DNA from: Paenibacillus polysaccharolyticus
GTDB lineage: Bacteria > Bacillota > Bacilli > Paenibacillales > Paenibacillaceae
Direction of reading: 5' to 3'
DNA: 64,000 bases
Assembly: GCF_900102085.1 (NCBI RefSeq)
Contig: NZ_FMVM01000001.1
Span: 434,001-498,000 of the forward strand
Under the pieces are notes generated by a model that saw only the letters and a program-made list of their open reading frames with translations, was not told where the DNA came from and did no database searches. Position numbers and translations under genes: made by a program. Within the stretch, counting starts at the first letter, position 1. Each line of letters begins with the position of its first letter. This document shows positions 53,094 through 61,238 of the stretch, piece by piece.

Positions 53094-54356
53094 CTACCTT
53101 TGAATTCTAAATTCACCTAATTGATCTGTTTTCAGAGAATAAGACCACGATGTGTTTCTCAGAGTTGAAGTAACCCAAAATCTTTTTTGAATACCCTTCT
53201 TTAATAATTGTCCCGAGTCCATAGGTATTGTATTAATACCTTGTTTCTTAGCCACATCCAAATTGAGACGATTAAACTGTATTAGTGAATCAGATAACCC
53301 CCTATTGAATGTGATCAAATTAGAACTTTCTAAATTAGATTTGAAGGAAATATCTACAAAAGTCCTATACGAACCACTTGCATATTTTTCAGGCATAAAA
53401 AGCTTAGCATAAATTCCTTCTGGTTTACTTTGAGTCGCATCCACAACGATAAAACGATGAATTTGTAATACTCCAGACTTGTTACTAAGGCTAATATCAG
53501 CTTCTAATAGATCTGAAATCATGACAGAGCCAGAGCTATACTTATAATTACTAATCGTCGTTAAATTCGTACCTGTCGTGCCCACTTCCCGCATCTCGTT
53601 CAGGTCGCTGTACTTGGAAGCATCTGTTCCCTCCACGTCCATGTAGCGAAGCAGAATAGCAGAAACCTCTGCACGAGTTGTCGTATCTGCCGGTTTTAAC
53701 GTGCCGTCTTGAAATCCACCGACAATGCCTGTTCCGCGCACTAGGGCGAGGTAAGGAATCTGTTCGTTACGAATCGTTCCGCGGTTTACTTCGGGTGTAG
53801 GCAGTAGGGTGTTTTTCGTATCATTAAAAGCATTCTGAAAACTGCTGTCCGACTTGATCAGTCCGTTTGCAATCCACTTCATCATTTCATATCGTGTCAG
53901 TTCCGTATTAGGCTTAAAGCCGCCTGTATAATCACCAGCGTCAATAAAGCCTTGTCCCACCAACTGGCGGACAGCCGTTTCAGACCAATGTCCTTGAAGA
54001 TCAGAGAAAGAAGACTGCCCCTGAGCATTCTCGATTCTGGTCGCGCGAGCTAGTATTGCTGCATATTCCCCGCGGGTGATCTTACCATTCGGGCGGAAAG
54101 TGCCATCCTGATAGCCGGAAATCAATTTTTTCTCATATGCTTTTGCAATCGTTGCCTGAGCCCAGTGTCCTTTGATATCGCTGAACCGACTCTCTACGCT
54201 GTCGCTCACTCCCGCAGCACTAACCACTGTCGTCCACTCCCCAGACCCCATTCCAAAAGAAAGACATGTACCTGCCATCATGACTGCTATTAACAGTCCT
54301 ATCATATAAACAAATCTTCTTTTCTTCTTAACTTGAACCACTCGCTTCATTTTCAA
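53094..54356 (-). CDS. S-layer homology (SLH) domain protein
   Basis: This protein of about 420 residues is secreted: a basic N-terminus, hydrophobic VYMIGLLIAVMMAGTCLSFG, cleavage near VSAAG. Three SLH domains follow (about 55-110 FSDIKGHWAQATIAKAYEKKLISGYQDGTFRPNGKITRGEYAAIL; about 117-175 SDLQGHWSETAVRQLVGQGFI; about 190-250 LALVRGTGIVGGFQDGTLKPADTTTRAEVSAIL), which bind pyruvylated cell-wall polymers. A C-terminal domain of about 155 residues is unrecognised. TTG 54356 (AGGAG ten bases upstream) is the likely start. It is co-transcribed with the DUF5704 gene and may anchor its product at the surface (inferred). Confidence 0.88.
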   Translation of the reverse strand: MKMKRVVQVKKKRRFVYMIGLLIAVMMAGTCLSFGMGSGEWTTVVSAAGVSDSVESRFSDIKGHWAQATIAKAYEKKLISGYQDGTFRPNGKITRGEYAAILARATRIENAQGQSSFSDLQGHWSETAVRQLVGQGFIDAGDYTGGFKPNTELTRYEMMKWIANGLIKSDSSFQNAFNDTKNTLLPTPEVNRGTIRNEQIPYLALVRGTGIVGGFQDGTLKPADTTTRAEVSAILLRYMDVEGTDASKYSDLNEMREVGTTGTNLTTISNYKYSSGSVMISDLLEADISLSNKSGVLQIHRFIVVDATQSKPEGIYAKLFMPEKYASGSYRTFVDISFKSNLESSNLITFNRGLSDSLIQFNRLNLDVAKKQGINTIPMDSGQLLKKGIQKRFWVTSTLRNTSWSYSLKTDQLGEFRIQR

Positions 54357-54709
54357 TCTGTTCACGCTCCTATGTACCTTAGTATGGGGATGCTTCATTT
54401 GCTCAAACGGATGACTTGCTTATCAAACATAAGTCAAAATCCTAAATATGGAATTATAATCAATATTCTACCATGTATAACTAGTATTTTGGTATCATTT
54501 TCATACCTCCCCATGATTCTAAGGTGACTATCTCCCCCTCCTTGAGACCTAATATTTATCCTAAAAATACAAAAAAGGCCATGAATCCGCAGATTCATAG
54601 CCTTATGCTTTAAGGTGTGGTCTCACTTATTAAATTATGGAATTTCTACTCTTTTATAGAATAAACCTATTCCTTACATGAAATCAACCTTTTTTTATGG
54701 CAGTCTCAT
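54357..54709. other. Intergenic region
   Basis: It contains the terminator of the rhamnogalacturonan operon (54575-54604) and AT-rich DNA that should hold the SLH-gene promoter. No gene was recognised. Confidence 0.6.
54575..54604 (-). terminator. Intrinsic terminator of the rhamnogalacturonan operon
   Basis: On the minus strand AAGGCTATGAATC-TGCG-GATTCATGGCCTT is followed by TTTTG. It is a strong stem with one wobble. Confidence 0.88.
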
Positions 54710-56239
54710 TTATTTCCCGTTCAGTTCTTTATACGAAGCTTCCAGTTCTGTGATCAGCTGGTCACCGCCTGCTTTTCTCCAGTTGGCAACTTCCTGTTCC
54801 CAGCCAGCATCATCGATCTTGCCCATAATGTATTTGGTCTGCGCATCCCAGATCATCTGATCCAGTTCCTGACCGCGCTCTGTATAGATCACCGAGGACA
54901 GCGTAAGTGCAGGATTAGCAATTGCATACTGTTCATTTTCTCGAGCCATCTTCGTGCCTTTCATACCAATAGGAACATCGACCAGTTCAGGCACATTGTA
55001 TCCTTCCACACTTAGCAGATTATCACGATATGGTTTAACCTCACGCTGATATGCGTCGAAGTCTTTCAGTTCCGTTTTACCGTCAGCGGTCTTGCTGTAG
55101 TGTACATCGAGTAAACCACGCAATTGCAGCGTGCTAAGTTCCTCGTCCATCAGCTGATCCAGGAAGGTGAGTACCTTTTTGAGTTGCGCTTCATCCGTTA
55201 CAGATGCTTTGGGAATGACAAGCATACCGTAGTTTCCAGGCTCACCGGCAATGCGAATGCCATCTGGCCCTTGAAACGGCGCTACATCAATGACACCATC
55301 CGGTGCATTAGGTGTGAGCCGTTGCTGGGATGATTTCCCGTTCTGAGCAACACCGTTCAGTTTCATAGCAACGAGACCTGAATCCATTTTTTTGTCCGCA
55401 TCGGAAGGGTCCAGTGCAGGGAAATCACTATTGATCAACCCTTCATTAAACAATCGCTTGAACAGCTTCATCGTATCCACATATTCAGGAGTCAGAAATT
55501 CTGGTGTTAATTTACCAGCGTCGTCTACACCCCATTTGTTGACTCCACCAATACTTACAGCAATCCGGGTCAGCGGTGAAGATACACCCTCGTTATACTT
55601 TTTAAACAACAACGCACCATACGTATCTTCCTTGCCATTACCATCTGGATCATCCTTGCGGACAGAACGCATAACCTCATACCAATCATCCAGATTTTTC
55701 GGGATATCCAGTTTCAGCTTATCAAACCAGTCTTTCCGATATACGATTGCCGTTCGTCCGATATCCCGGAAATTCGGGATGCCGTAGATTTTACCTTCGA
55801 TCTTGATGTTATTAAAATGAGCCTCCGACTGGGCAGACAAGTTTTTGTAATCTTTCAGGTAAGGCCCGAGTTCCCAGAACAATCCTGTCTTTGCCGCATT
55901 AAAAGTTGTGGGTACATAATTGACACGCATAATCGTTGGCATCTCCCCTGATGCCACCATGACATTGACTTTGTCGTCGAACGCCGATTGCGGAATCCAC
56001 TGCACGTTTACATCGGTATTCGTGTATTCCTCAATCTTCTTCTCGATTGCATTTTCCTTAGCGGGCACATCACCCACCTGCATCAATGAAATGGAAATGG
56101 GCATTTTGCCTTCCCCGGCGGCTGGAGCTTTTTCTCCCCCACATCCAGCCAGCAAACCGGCAGACATCGCGCCAACAATAACGAAGCTTCCTACGCGAAA
56201 CATTGGACTCTTTGAACGTTTTGGACTTTTTGGACTCAT
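54710..56239 (-). CDS. Extracellular solute-binding lipoprotein, second YtcQ-like copy
   Basis: This 509-residue lipoprotein has a basic N-terminus (SPKSPKRSKSPM), a hydrophobic stretch and lipobox LAGC near residue 34. The mature part is a family 1 carbohydrate-binding protein (QVGDVPAKENAIEKKIEEYTNTDVNVQWIP; GMLVIPKASVTDEAQLKKVLTFLDQLMDEE). It shares conserved blocks along its whole length with the 57489-58988 protein, so it is a tandem paralogue with GH105 between. ATG 56239 follows AAAGGAG. A 122-base gap separates it from the GH105 gene, leaving room for its own promoter. Confidence 0.9.
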   Translation of the reverse strand: MSPKSPKRSKSPMFRVGSFVIVGAMSAGLLAGCGGEKAPAAGEGKMPISISLMQVGDVPAKENAIEKKIEEYTNTDVNVQWIPQSAFDDKVNVMVASGEMPTIMRVNYVPTTFNAAKTGLFWELGPYLKDYKNLSAQSEAHFNNIKIEGKIYGIPNFRDIGRTAIVYRKDWFDKLKLDIPKNLDDWYEVMRSVRKDDPDGNGKEDTYGALLFKKYNEGVSSPLTRIAVSIGGVNKWGVDDAGKLTPEFLTPEYVDTMKLFKRLFNEGLINSDFPALDPSDADKKMDSGLVAMKLNGVAQNGKSSQQRLTPNAPDGVIDVAPFQGPDGIRIAGEPGNYGMLVIPKASVTDEAQLKKVLTFLDQLMDEELSTLQLRGLLDVHYSKTADGKTELKDFDAYQREVKPYRDNLLSVEGYNVPELVDVPIGMKGTKMARENEQYAIANPALTLSSVIYTERGQELDQMIWDAQTKYIMGKIDDAGWEQEVANWRKAGGDQLITELEASYKELNGK

Positions 56240-56361
56240 GAACCATCTCTCCTTTTGGATAAACCTATTGTTCAGCGGACTTGCCCTCATTCCTCAATCA
56301 TAGATGTCTTCAAGCTCATAATGTATGCGCTATCATAATGCTTTGGAGAAAAGAACCGGCA

Positions 56362-57465
56362 TTATGCCAGTTCCATCTCTACCCCTGCCAAAATAAATGG
56401 AGCAACCGATTTCGGATCATTAATACGAATCGATTCAGTCACATAGTACTCATAGGACCCGTCACGATACGGAGTTCCTCCAAGACCCGCTCCCCCGTTG
56501 CACTGTGTCAGGGAAAGCATACCCTCCTGGTCTGTTTGCAACAGATGTTGCAGCAGGCCTTGATATCCTTTTTCCGCAATCGCTTTGAACTTCCCGCTCA
56601 AGAATCCTTTGCGCACACCCTTGGCAAGGGCATATACAAACATCGAAGTGCCCGAAGCCTCCAGATAATTCCGCTCGCGTCCTGGCTGATCGAGCAGATG
56701 CGGCCACAATCCTGTCTCCTGATCCTGTACATGGATAAGCGCATTTGCGAGTCGCTCGAAAATACCGATAATCTGTCCACGTTGCTCATGATCAACTGGC
56801 AGATAATCCAGCGTATCTACAACCGCCATCACGTACCAGCCCACTGCCCGGCTCCAGACATGTGGCGAACATCCCGTATCTCCGGAGCTCCAGCGTTGCT
56901 CTTTGCTCTCGTCCCAAGCGTGGTAGAGCAGACCACTGCGTGGATCACGAGTTTGTGCTTCCACCAAAAGCAATTGCAAAGCAGCCTTGTCAAACCACTT
57001 CTCTTCACCAGTCACGGCTCCATATTGAGTCAGATAAGGTGTCGCCATATACAATCCATCCAGCCACATCTGGAACGGATAGATTTTCTTGTGCCAGAAA
57101 CCGCCCCCACTTGTGCGCGGTTGCCCTTTCAGTTGCGTCATCAGCAACTCAGAAGCTTTGCGATACTTTTCCTGACCTGTTTTCTCCAGCAGGAAAAATA
57201 GTGATTTTCCCTGGTTGATCTGATCCAGATTATATTCCTCAATCGTATAGGACCGGATCGATCCGTCTTCCTGAATGAAATGATCCATAAGTTCCTGAAT
57301 ATAGTCAAAATATCTCTGTTCACCTGTACGAGCGTAGAGTTCTTCCAGTGCTTTGAGCAGACAACCGTTCTCATAATGCCAAGTCGCATACAGCTCATGG
57401 CTGCGATAACTCTCCATAAACTGGTCGGCCATGCGCATCGGTGTATGTTGTAACGTTTCCTTCAT
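56362..57465 (-). CDS. Unsaturated rhamnogalacturonyl hydrolase, GH105 (YteR-like)
   Basis: This 367-residue cytoplasmic enzyme should remove the unsaturated galacturonyl residue from rhamnogalacturonan-I lyase products. It is all-helical (alpha/alpha barrel) with the family blocks WHYENGCLLKALEELY, PFQMWLDGLYMATPYLTQYG (the catalytic Asp lies in WLDGLYMA), SPHVWSRAVGWYVMAVVDTLDYLP, and YLEASGTSMFVYALAKGVRKG. Length is close to YteR/YesR of B. subtilis. GGAGG lies seven bases before ATG 57465, and the gene starts 23 bases after the binding-protein gene. Confidence 0.94.
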   Translation of the reverse strand: MKETLQHTPMRMADQFMESYRSHELYATWHYENGCLLKALEELYARTGEQRYFDYIQELMDHFIQEDGSIRSYTIEEYNLDQINQGKSLFFLLEKTGQEKYRKASELLMTQLKGQPRTSGGGFWHKKIYPFQMWLDGLYMATPYLTQYGAVTGEEKWFDKAALQLLLVEAQTRDPRSGLLYHAWDESKEQRWSSGDTGCSPHVWSRAVGWYVMAVVDTLDYLPVDHEQRGQIIGIFERLANALIHVQDQETGLWPHLLDQPGRERNYLEASGTSMFVYALAKGVRKGFLSGKFKAIAEKGYQGLLQHLLQTDQEGMLSLTQCNGGAGLGGTPYRDGSYEYYVTESIRINDPKSVAPFILAGVEMELA

Positions 57466-57488
57466 GATCAAACCTCCGGTTTCGCTCC

Positions 57489-58988
57489 TTATTGAGCCTG
57501 TTTTTTGTAATCCTCGGCATATTCCTCGCGGATTTTGGTACCGCCTGCATTAGCCCAATTCTCAATTTCCTTTTCCCAGCCGCTTTGATCGATCTTGCCC
57601 ATAATGTATTTGGTTTGCGCATCGGCAATCATCTGATCCAGATCTGCTCCGCGGTCACCATATGTTGGAGAATACAACGTCAATGCAGGGTTTGGTACTG
57701 CATGTTCTGCCAGTTCCTTCACCAAAGCTGTTCCTTTTTCTCCAAGCTCGGTGTCCTTCAGTTTAGGTACATTGTAACCATCAACATAAGGGAAATTATC
57801 CCGATATGGCTTCACTTCACGCTGGAAAGCATCGAAATCACTCATTTCCACTTCGTTGTCTCCGACTTTGGTGTAATGTTTGCCTTCCAGACCACGCATT
57901 AGCAGCGTTGCCATCTCTGGATCCATCAATTTATCCAGGAAGGAGAGCAAGTTTTTCAGTTCCTCTTCCGATTTTACCGTTGCTTTCGGGAAAGCCAGAA
58001 TACCCGAGTTACCTGTCTGTCCAGCTACACGGTCACCATTTGGCCCTAACAGACCGGCAATATCTACAACACCGTCCGGATTATTTTTTGACAGACGTTC
58101 CTGCTGGCTCTTACCATTCTGTGCCACACCTACACGCATGCCGACAACACCGGAATCATACTTTTTCTCCGCTTCCGTTGAATCAAATACAGCGAAGTCC
58201 TGGTTCAACAATTTCTCTTCATACAAACGTTTCAACAAATCCATCACTTGCATATATTCCGGTGTCATGAATTCTGGTGTAAAGCTACCATCACTCTCAA
58301 CCTTCCATTTGTTCGGTGCGCCAAAGCTCACACCAAGACGAGTCGTAAAAGAATACTGATCTTCGTTATACTTTTTGAACAACATCAATCCAAACGTATT
58401 CGCCTGTCCATCGCCATCCGGGTCGGAAGTAGACAACGTCTTGATCGTTTCATACCATTCATCCGGTGTTGTTGGTACTTTCAGATTCAACTTGTCGAAC
58501 CAATCCTTGCGGTAAATAACAGTTGCCCGTGCAATATCGGAGAATACCGGCACGCCATAAATTTTCCCTTCAACCTTGATGTTGTCAAAGAAACGTCCGT
58601 TTTGGGCAGAAAGGTTTTTGTAATCATTGAGTAAAGGCCCGACTTCCCAAAATACGTCATTTCGCATCGCATTCGTTACCGTCGGGTTATATTGCACCTT
58701 TACGATTTTCGGCATGTCGCTGGAGGCGATCATGACATTAATTTTGTCATTGTACGCAGATGCCGGTATCCACTGGATGTCCAGTTTGGTTTTGGTATAT
58801 TCCTCAATTTTTTTCTGTACATCGTTGCCCTTGCTCGGCACGTCACCCACCTGTGCAATAGCGATAGATACATTCTGTACGCCTCCTTCGGCAGCCTGAC
58901 CTTCATCTGATCCGCATCCTGCCAGTAAACCGGTCACCAGAGCCAGTGTACTCAGAACAGCTACGGCTTTCTTTTTTGTTGCCTTCAT
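57489..58988 (-). CDS. Extracellular solute-binding lipoprotein (YtcQ-like)
   Basis: This 499-residue lipoprotein has a signal with lipobox LLAGC (Cys about 25) and belongs to the family 1 sugar-binding proteins of the LplA/YtcQ group: QVGDVPSKGNDVQKKIEEYTKTKLDIQWIP, FWEVGPLLNDYKNLSAQNGRFFDNIKVEGKIYGVPVF, YRKDWFDKLNLKVPTTPDEWYE. Together with the two permeases upstream it forms a CUT1-type importer, which usually relies on a shared MsmX-like ATPase encoded elsewhere; no ATPase gene is in this operon. The substrate is inferred to be rhamnogalacturonan oligosaccharides, from the GH105 neighbour. Confidence 0.92.
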   Translation of the reverse strand: MKATKKKAVAVLSTLALVTGLLAGCGSDEGQAAEGGVQNVSIAIAQVGDVPSKGNDVQKKIEEYTKTKLDIQWIPASAYNDKINVMIASSDMPKIVKVQYNPTVTNAMRNDVFWEVGPLLNDYKNLSAQNGRFFDNIKVEGKIYGVPVFSDIARATVIYRKDWFDKLNLKVPTTPDEWYETIKTLSTSDPDGDGQANTFGLMLFKKYNEDQYSFTTRLGVSFGAPNKWKVESDGSFTPEFMTPEYMQVMDLLKRLYEEKLLNQDFAVFDSTEAEKKYDSGVVGMRVGVAQNGKSQQERLSKNNPDGVVDIAGLLGPNGDRVAGQTGNSGILAFPKATVKSEEELKNLLSFLDKLMDPEMATLLMRGLEGKHYTKVGDNEVEMSDFDAFQREVKPYRDNFPYVDGYNVPKLKDTELGEKGTALVKELAEHAVPNPALTLYSPTYGDRGADLDQMIADAQTKYIMGKIDQSGWEKEIENWANAGGTKIREEYAEDYKKQAQ

Positions 58989-59072
58989 TCATGAAAACCT
59001 CCCTTTTTGATATACAGTCACAGACTGATATTCACAATTCAGTAATACGCTTCACACCACACACTGCACTAA

Positions 59073-59945
59073 TCAGCCTTTTACCGAACCGAGCATCACT
59101 CCCTTGGCAAAATGCTTTTGCAGGAATGGGTAGACCAGCATAATCGGAATGGTAGAGAATACGATAACAGCCATACGAATCGTAAGCGGTTGAATTTCAG
59201 TTTCTTCAATGCTCGTATCTCCAATTCGACTTTGTGCCAAAATGACAATTTCACGGAGCCAAACTTGTACAGGCCACTTCTCACTGTCGTTGATATAGAT
59301 GACGGCACTGAAGAAACTGTTCCAGTGTGCCACGGCATAAAAGAGTGAAAAGGTAGCCATGGCTGGCATCGAGAGTGGAAGCACAATGCGGAACAAAACG
59401 CTGACATCGTTACAGCCATCGATTTTGGCCGCATCTTCCAGCTCATCCGGGATGGCTTGGAAGAAGTTTTTGAGTACGATCAGGTTGAACGCACTGATAG
59501 CCGTTGGCAACATCAAAGACCAGAGTGTATCGGTAAGATGCAGGGATTTAACGACGAAATACGTTGGAATCATACCGCCACTGAACAGCATCGTGAACAG
59601 TACTCCCAGCAGAATCGGCTGGCGTCCGCGCAAATACTTTCTGGATAGCGGGTAAGCCATAAGCGATGTAAACAGCAAGTTGATTAGCGTACCCACAACG
59701 GTGATATAGATCGATACACCAAGACTTCGAATCAATGTATCCGTAGAAAAAATGTAACGGTAAGCTGCCAAGGAGAACTCTTTCGGAAAAAGAATAAATC
59801 CTCCTTTGGCCACTTCATGCGGGCTGGTAAACGACACAGCCAAAATATAAATGAACGGGATTACGGTCACAATACCAATCAAAAGCAGCAAGCCATGATT
59901 CACAAAATCAAAGATCCGGTTGCTCCATGTTTTGTCCTGTTGCAT
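59073..59945 (-). CDS. Carbohydrate ABC transporter permease (YtcP/LplC-like)
   Basis: This 290-residue protein is a CUT1 permease with six membrane helices and the cytoplasmic EAA-type loop DELEDAAKIDGCNDVSVLFRIVLPLSMPAMA that docks the ATPase. The N-terminal NHGLLLLIGIVTVIPFIYILAVSF and the C-terminal end FLQKHFAKGVMLGSVKG are typical of LplC/YtcP. AGGAGTG precedes the ATG. It lies between the LplB-type permease and the binding protein, with short gaps. Confidence 0.94.
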   Translation of the reverse strand: MQQDKTWSNRIFDFVNHGLLLLIGIVTVIPFIYILAVSFTSPHEVAKGGFILFPKEFSLAAYRYIFSTDTLIRSLGVSIYITVVGTLINLLFTSLMAYPLSRKYLRGRQPILLGVLFTMLFSGGMIPTYFVVKSLHLTDTLWSLMLPTAISAFNLIVLKNFFQAIPDELEDAAKIDGCNDVSVLFRIVLPLSMPAMATFSLFYAVAHWNSFFSAVIYINDSEKWPVQVWLREIVILAQSRIGDTSIEETEIQPLTIRMAVIVFSTIPIMLVYPFLQKHFAKGVMLGSVKG

Positions 59946-59990
59946 CTAATGTTCACTCCTGTCTGATGAAGAGCGTCTGCCAATATTGCA

Positions 59991-60944
59991 TTAATAGACG
60001 CCTTCCTCCCCGAATTTTTTGGCTAACGTGTTGGCACCAAGCACTAGCGCCAGTCCGACAACCGACTTAAACAATCCGACAGCAGCACTATAACTGTACT
60101 GTGCCTGGGTAAGCCCCTTCGTGTATACGTAGGTATCAAATACCTCGCCCACGTCACGGTTAGTAGGTGTCAGCATCAGGAAGATCTGTTCAAAGCCTGT
60201 ATCCAGGAAGTGACCCAGACGCAAAATGAGCAAAATGATGATGGTACTCCGAATCGCTGGCAACGTAATGTGCCAGGTCTGACGCCAGCGGTTAGCACCG
60301 TCAATCCGAGCAGCCTCATAAAGCTGCGTATCTACGCCAGAGAGTGCCGCCAGGAAGATAATTGTGCCCCAGCCTACTTCTTTCCAAATGGATTGTCCTA
60401 CAATCATCGTACGGAACCATCCTGGTTCAAGCAGAAAGGCAATTTTTTGTCCCGTCAGGTTGTAGAGCAGTTCATTGATTGCACCGCCTTCAGTCGTGAA
60501 CAGCATGTAGAACACACCAACCACAACAACCCAGGAAACAAAGTGTGGAACGTAAACCAGTGTCTGCACGAAGCGTTTAAACCGCTCCCGCCTAACCTCA
60601 TTCATCATGAGCGCAAGCACAATAGGTAATGGAAAAAAGAAAACCAGATTATAAATCGCAAGTAAAAACGTGTTTCTAAATAAGGTCCAGAACTGCGGTT
60701 CTCCAAAAAAACGCTGGAAGTGTTTGAATCCTACCCAATCACTCCCCAGGATGCCTTTGTACGGTGTGTAATCCTGAAAAGCCATCGTAATCCCATACAT
60801 CGGTATGTATTTAAAGATAACAAAGTAAAGCACTCCCGGAATCAGCATAATGTACAGCCACCGGTTTTTGATGACGTCCCTCCAGAGCAGGTTTTTGTCA
60901 CTGCGGGTAGCGGGCCTTGTTCGAGCAGCCGTTTCGGCTTTCAT
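59991..60944 (-). CDS. Carbohydrate ABC transporter permease (YteP/LplB-like)
   Basis: This 317-residue CUT1 permease has six membrane helices and an EAA loop QLYEAARIDGANRWRQTWHITLPAIRSTI. LMLIPGVLYFVIFKYIPMYGITMAFQDYTP near the N-terminus is typical of the LplB/YteP group. The frame is open to 60986, but GGAGG eight bases upstream fixes ATG 60944. It is the first structural gene of the operon, with a cre-like site 18 bases upstream. Confidence 0.94.
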   Translation of the reverse strand: MKAETAARTRPATRSDKNLLWRDVIKNRWLYIMLIPGVLYFVIFKYIPMYGITMAFQDYTPYKGILGSDWVGFKHFQRFFGEPQFWTLFRNTFLLAIYNLVFFFPLPIVLALMMNEVRRERFKRFVQTLVYVPHFVSWVVVVGVFYMLFTTEGGAINELLYNLTGQKIAFLLEPGWFRTMIVGQSIWKEVGWGTIIFLAALSGVDTQLYEAARIDGANRWRQTWHITLPAIRSTIIILLILRLGHFLDTGFEQIFLMLTPTNRDVGEVFDTYVYTKGLTQAQYSYSAAVGLFKSVVGLALVLGANTLAKKFGEEGVY

Positions 60945-60962
60945 AGTGTCTTCCTCCCCACG

Positions 60963-60977
60963 TTGGAAACGATTACA
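60963..60977. promoter_or_regulatory. cre-like site upstream of the rhamnogalacturonan operon
   Basis: TTGGAAACGATTACA fits WTGNAANCGNWNNCW at every position, with one departure from the stricter form. It lies 18 bases upstream of the first permease start, where bound CcpA would block transcription initiation or early elongation. Confidence 0.65.
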
Positions 60978-61198
60978 AAAGATCACTTCCTGAATTCATG
61001 TCTCCATTGTGGCGGATAATCGAATCACTGGCTATCATCTCGTTTTAGCCTCTTGTTTTTCCTTGTGTATCAAGGGTTTTAACCACTTAAGAATGGCTGG
61101 CGCTACTAGAAATGAACTGCTTTCAACCTGCATGTTCCTGGTTTAACTATGGCTTATAAGCTGCGAATGGGCTCAAAAAGAAAGTTAAATTGAACGAC

Positions 61199-61231
61199 AA
61201 AAGCCTGCCTGCCATGGGGGCAGAGCAGGCC
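61199..61231 (-). terminator. Intrinsic terminator of the AraC-type regulator gene
   Basis: On the minus strand GCCTGC(T)CTGCC ... GGCAGGCAGGC is followed by TTTTG, a GC-rich stem right after the regulator stop. Confidence 0.75.
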
Positions 61232-61238
61232 ATGTTCT

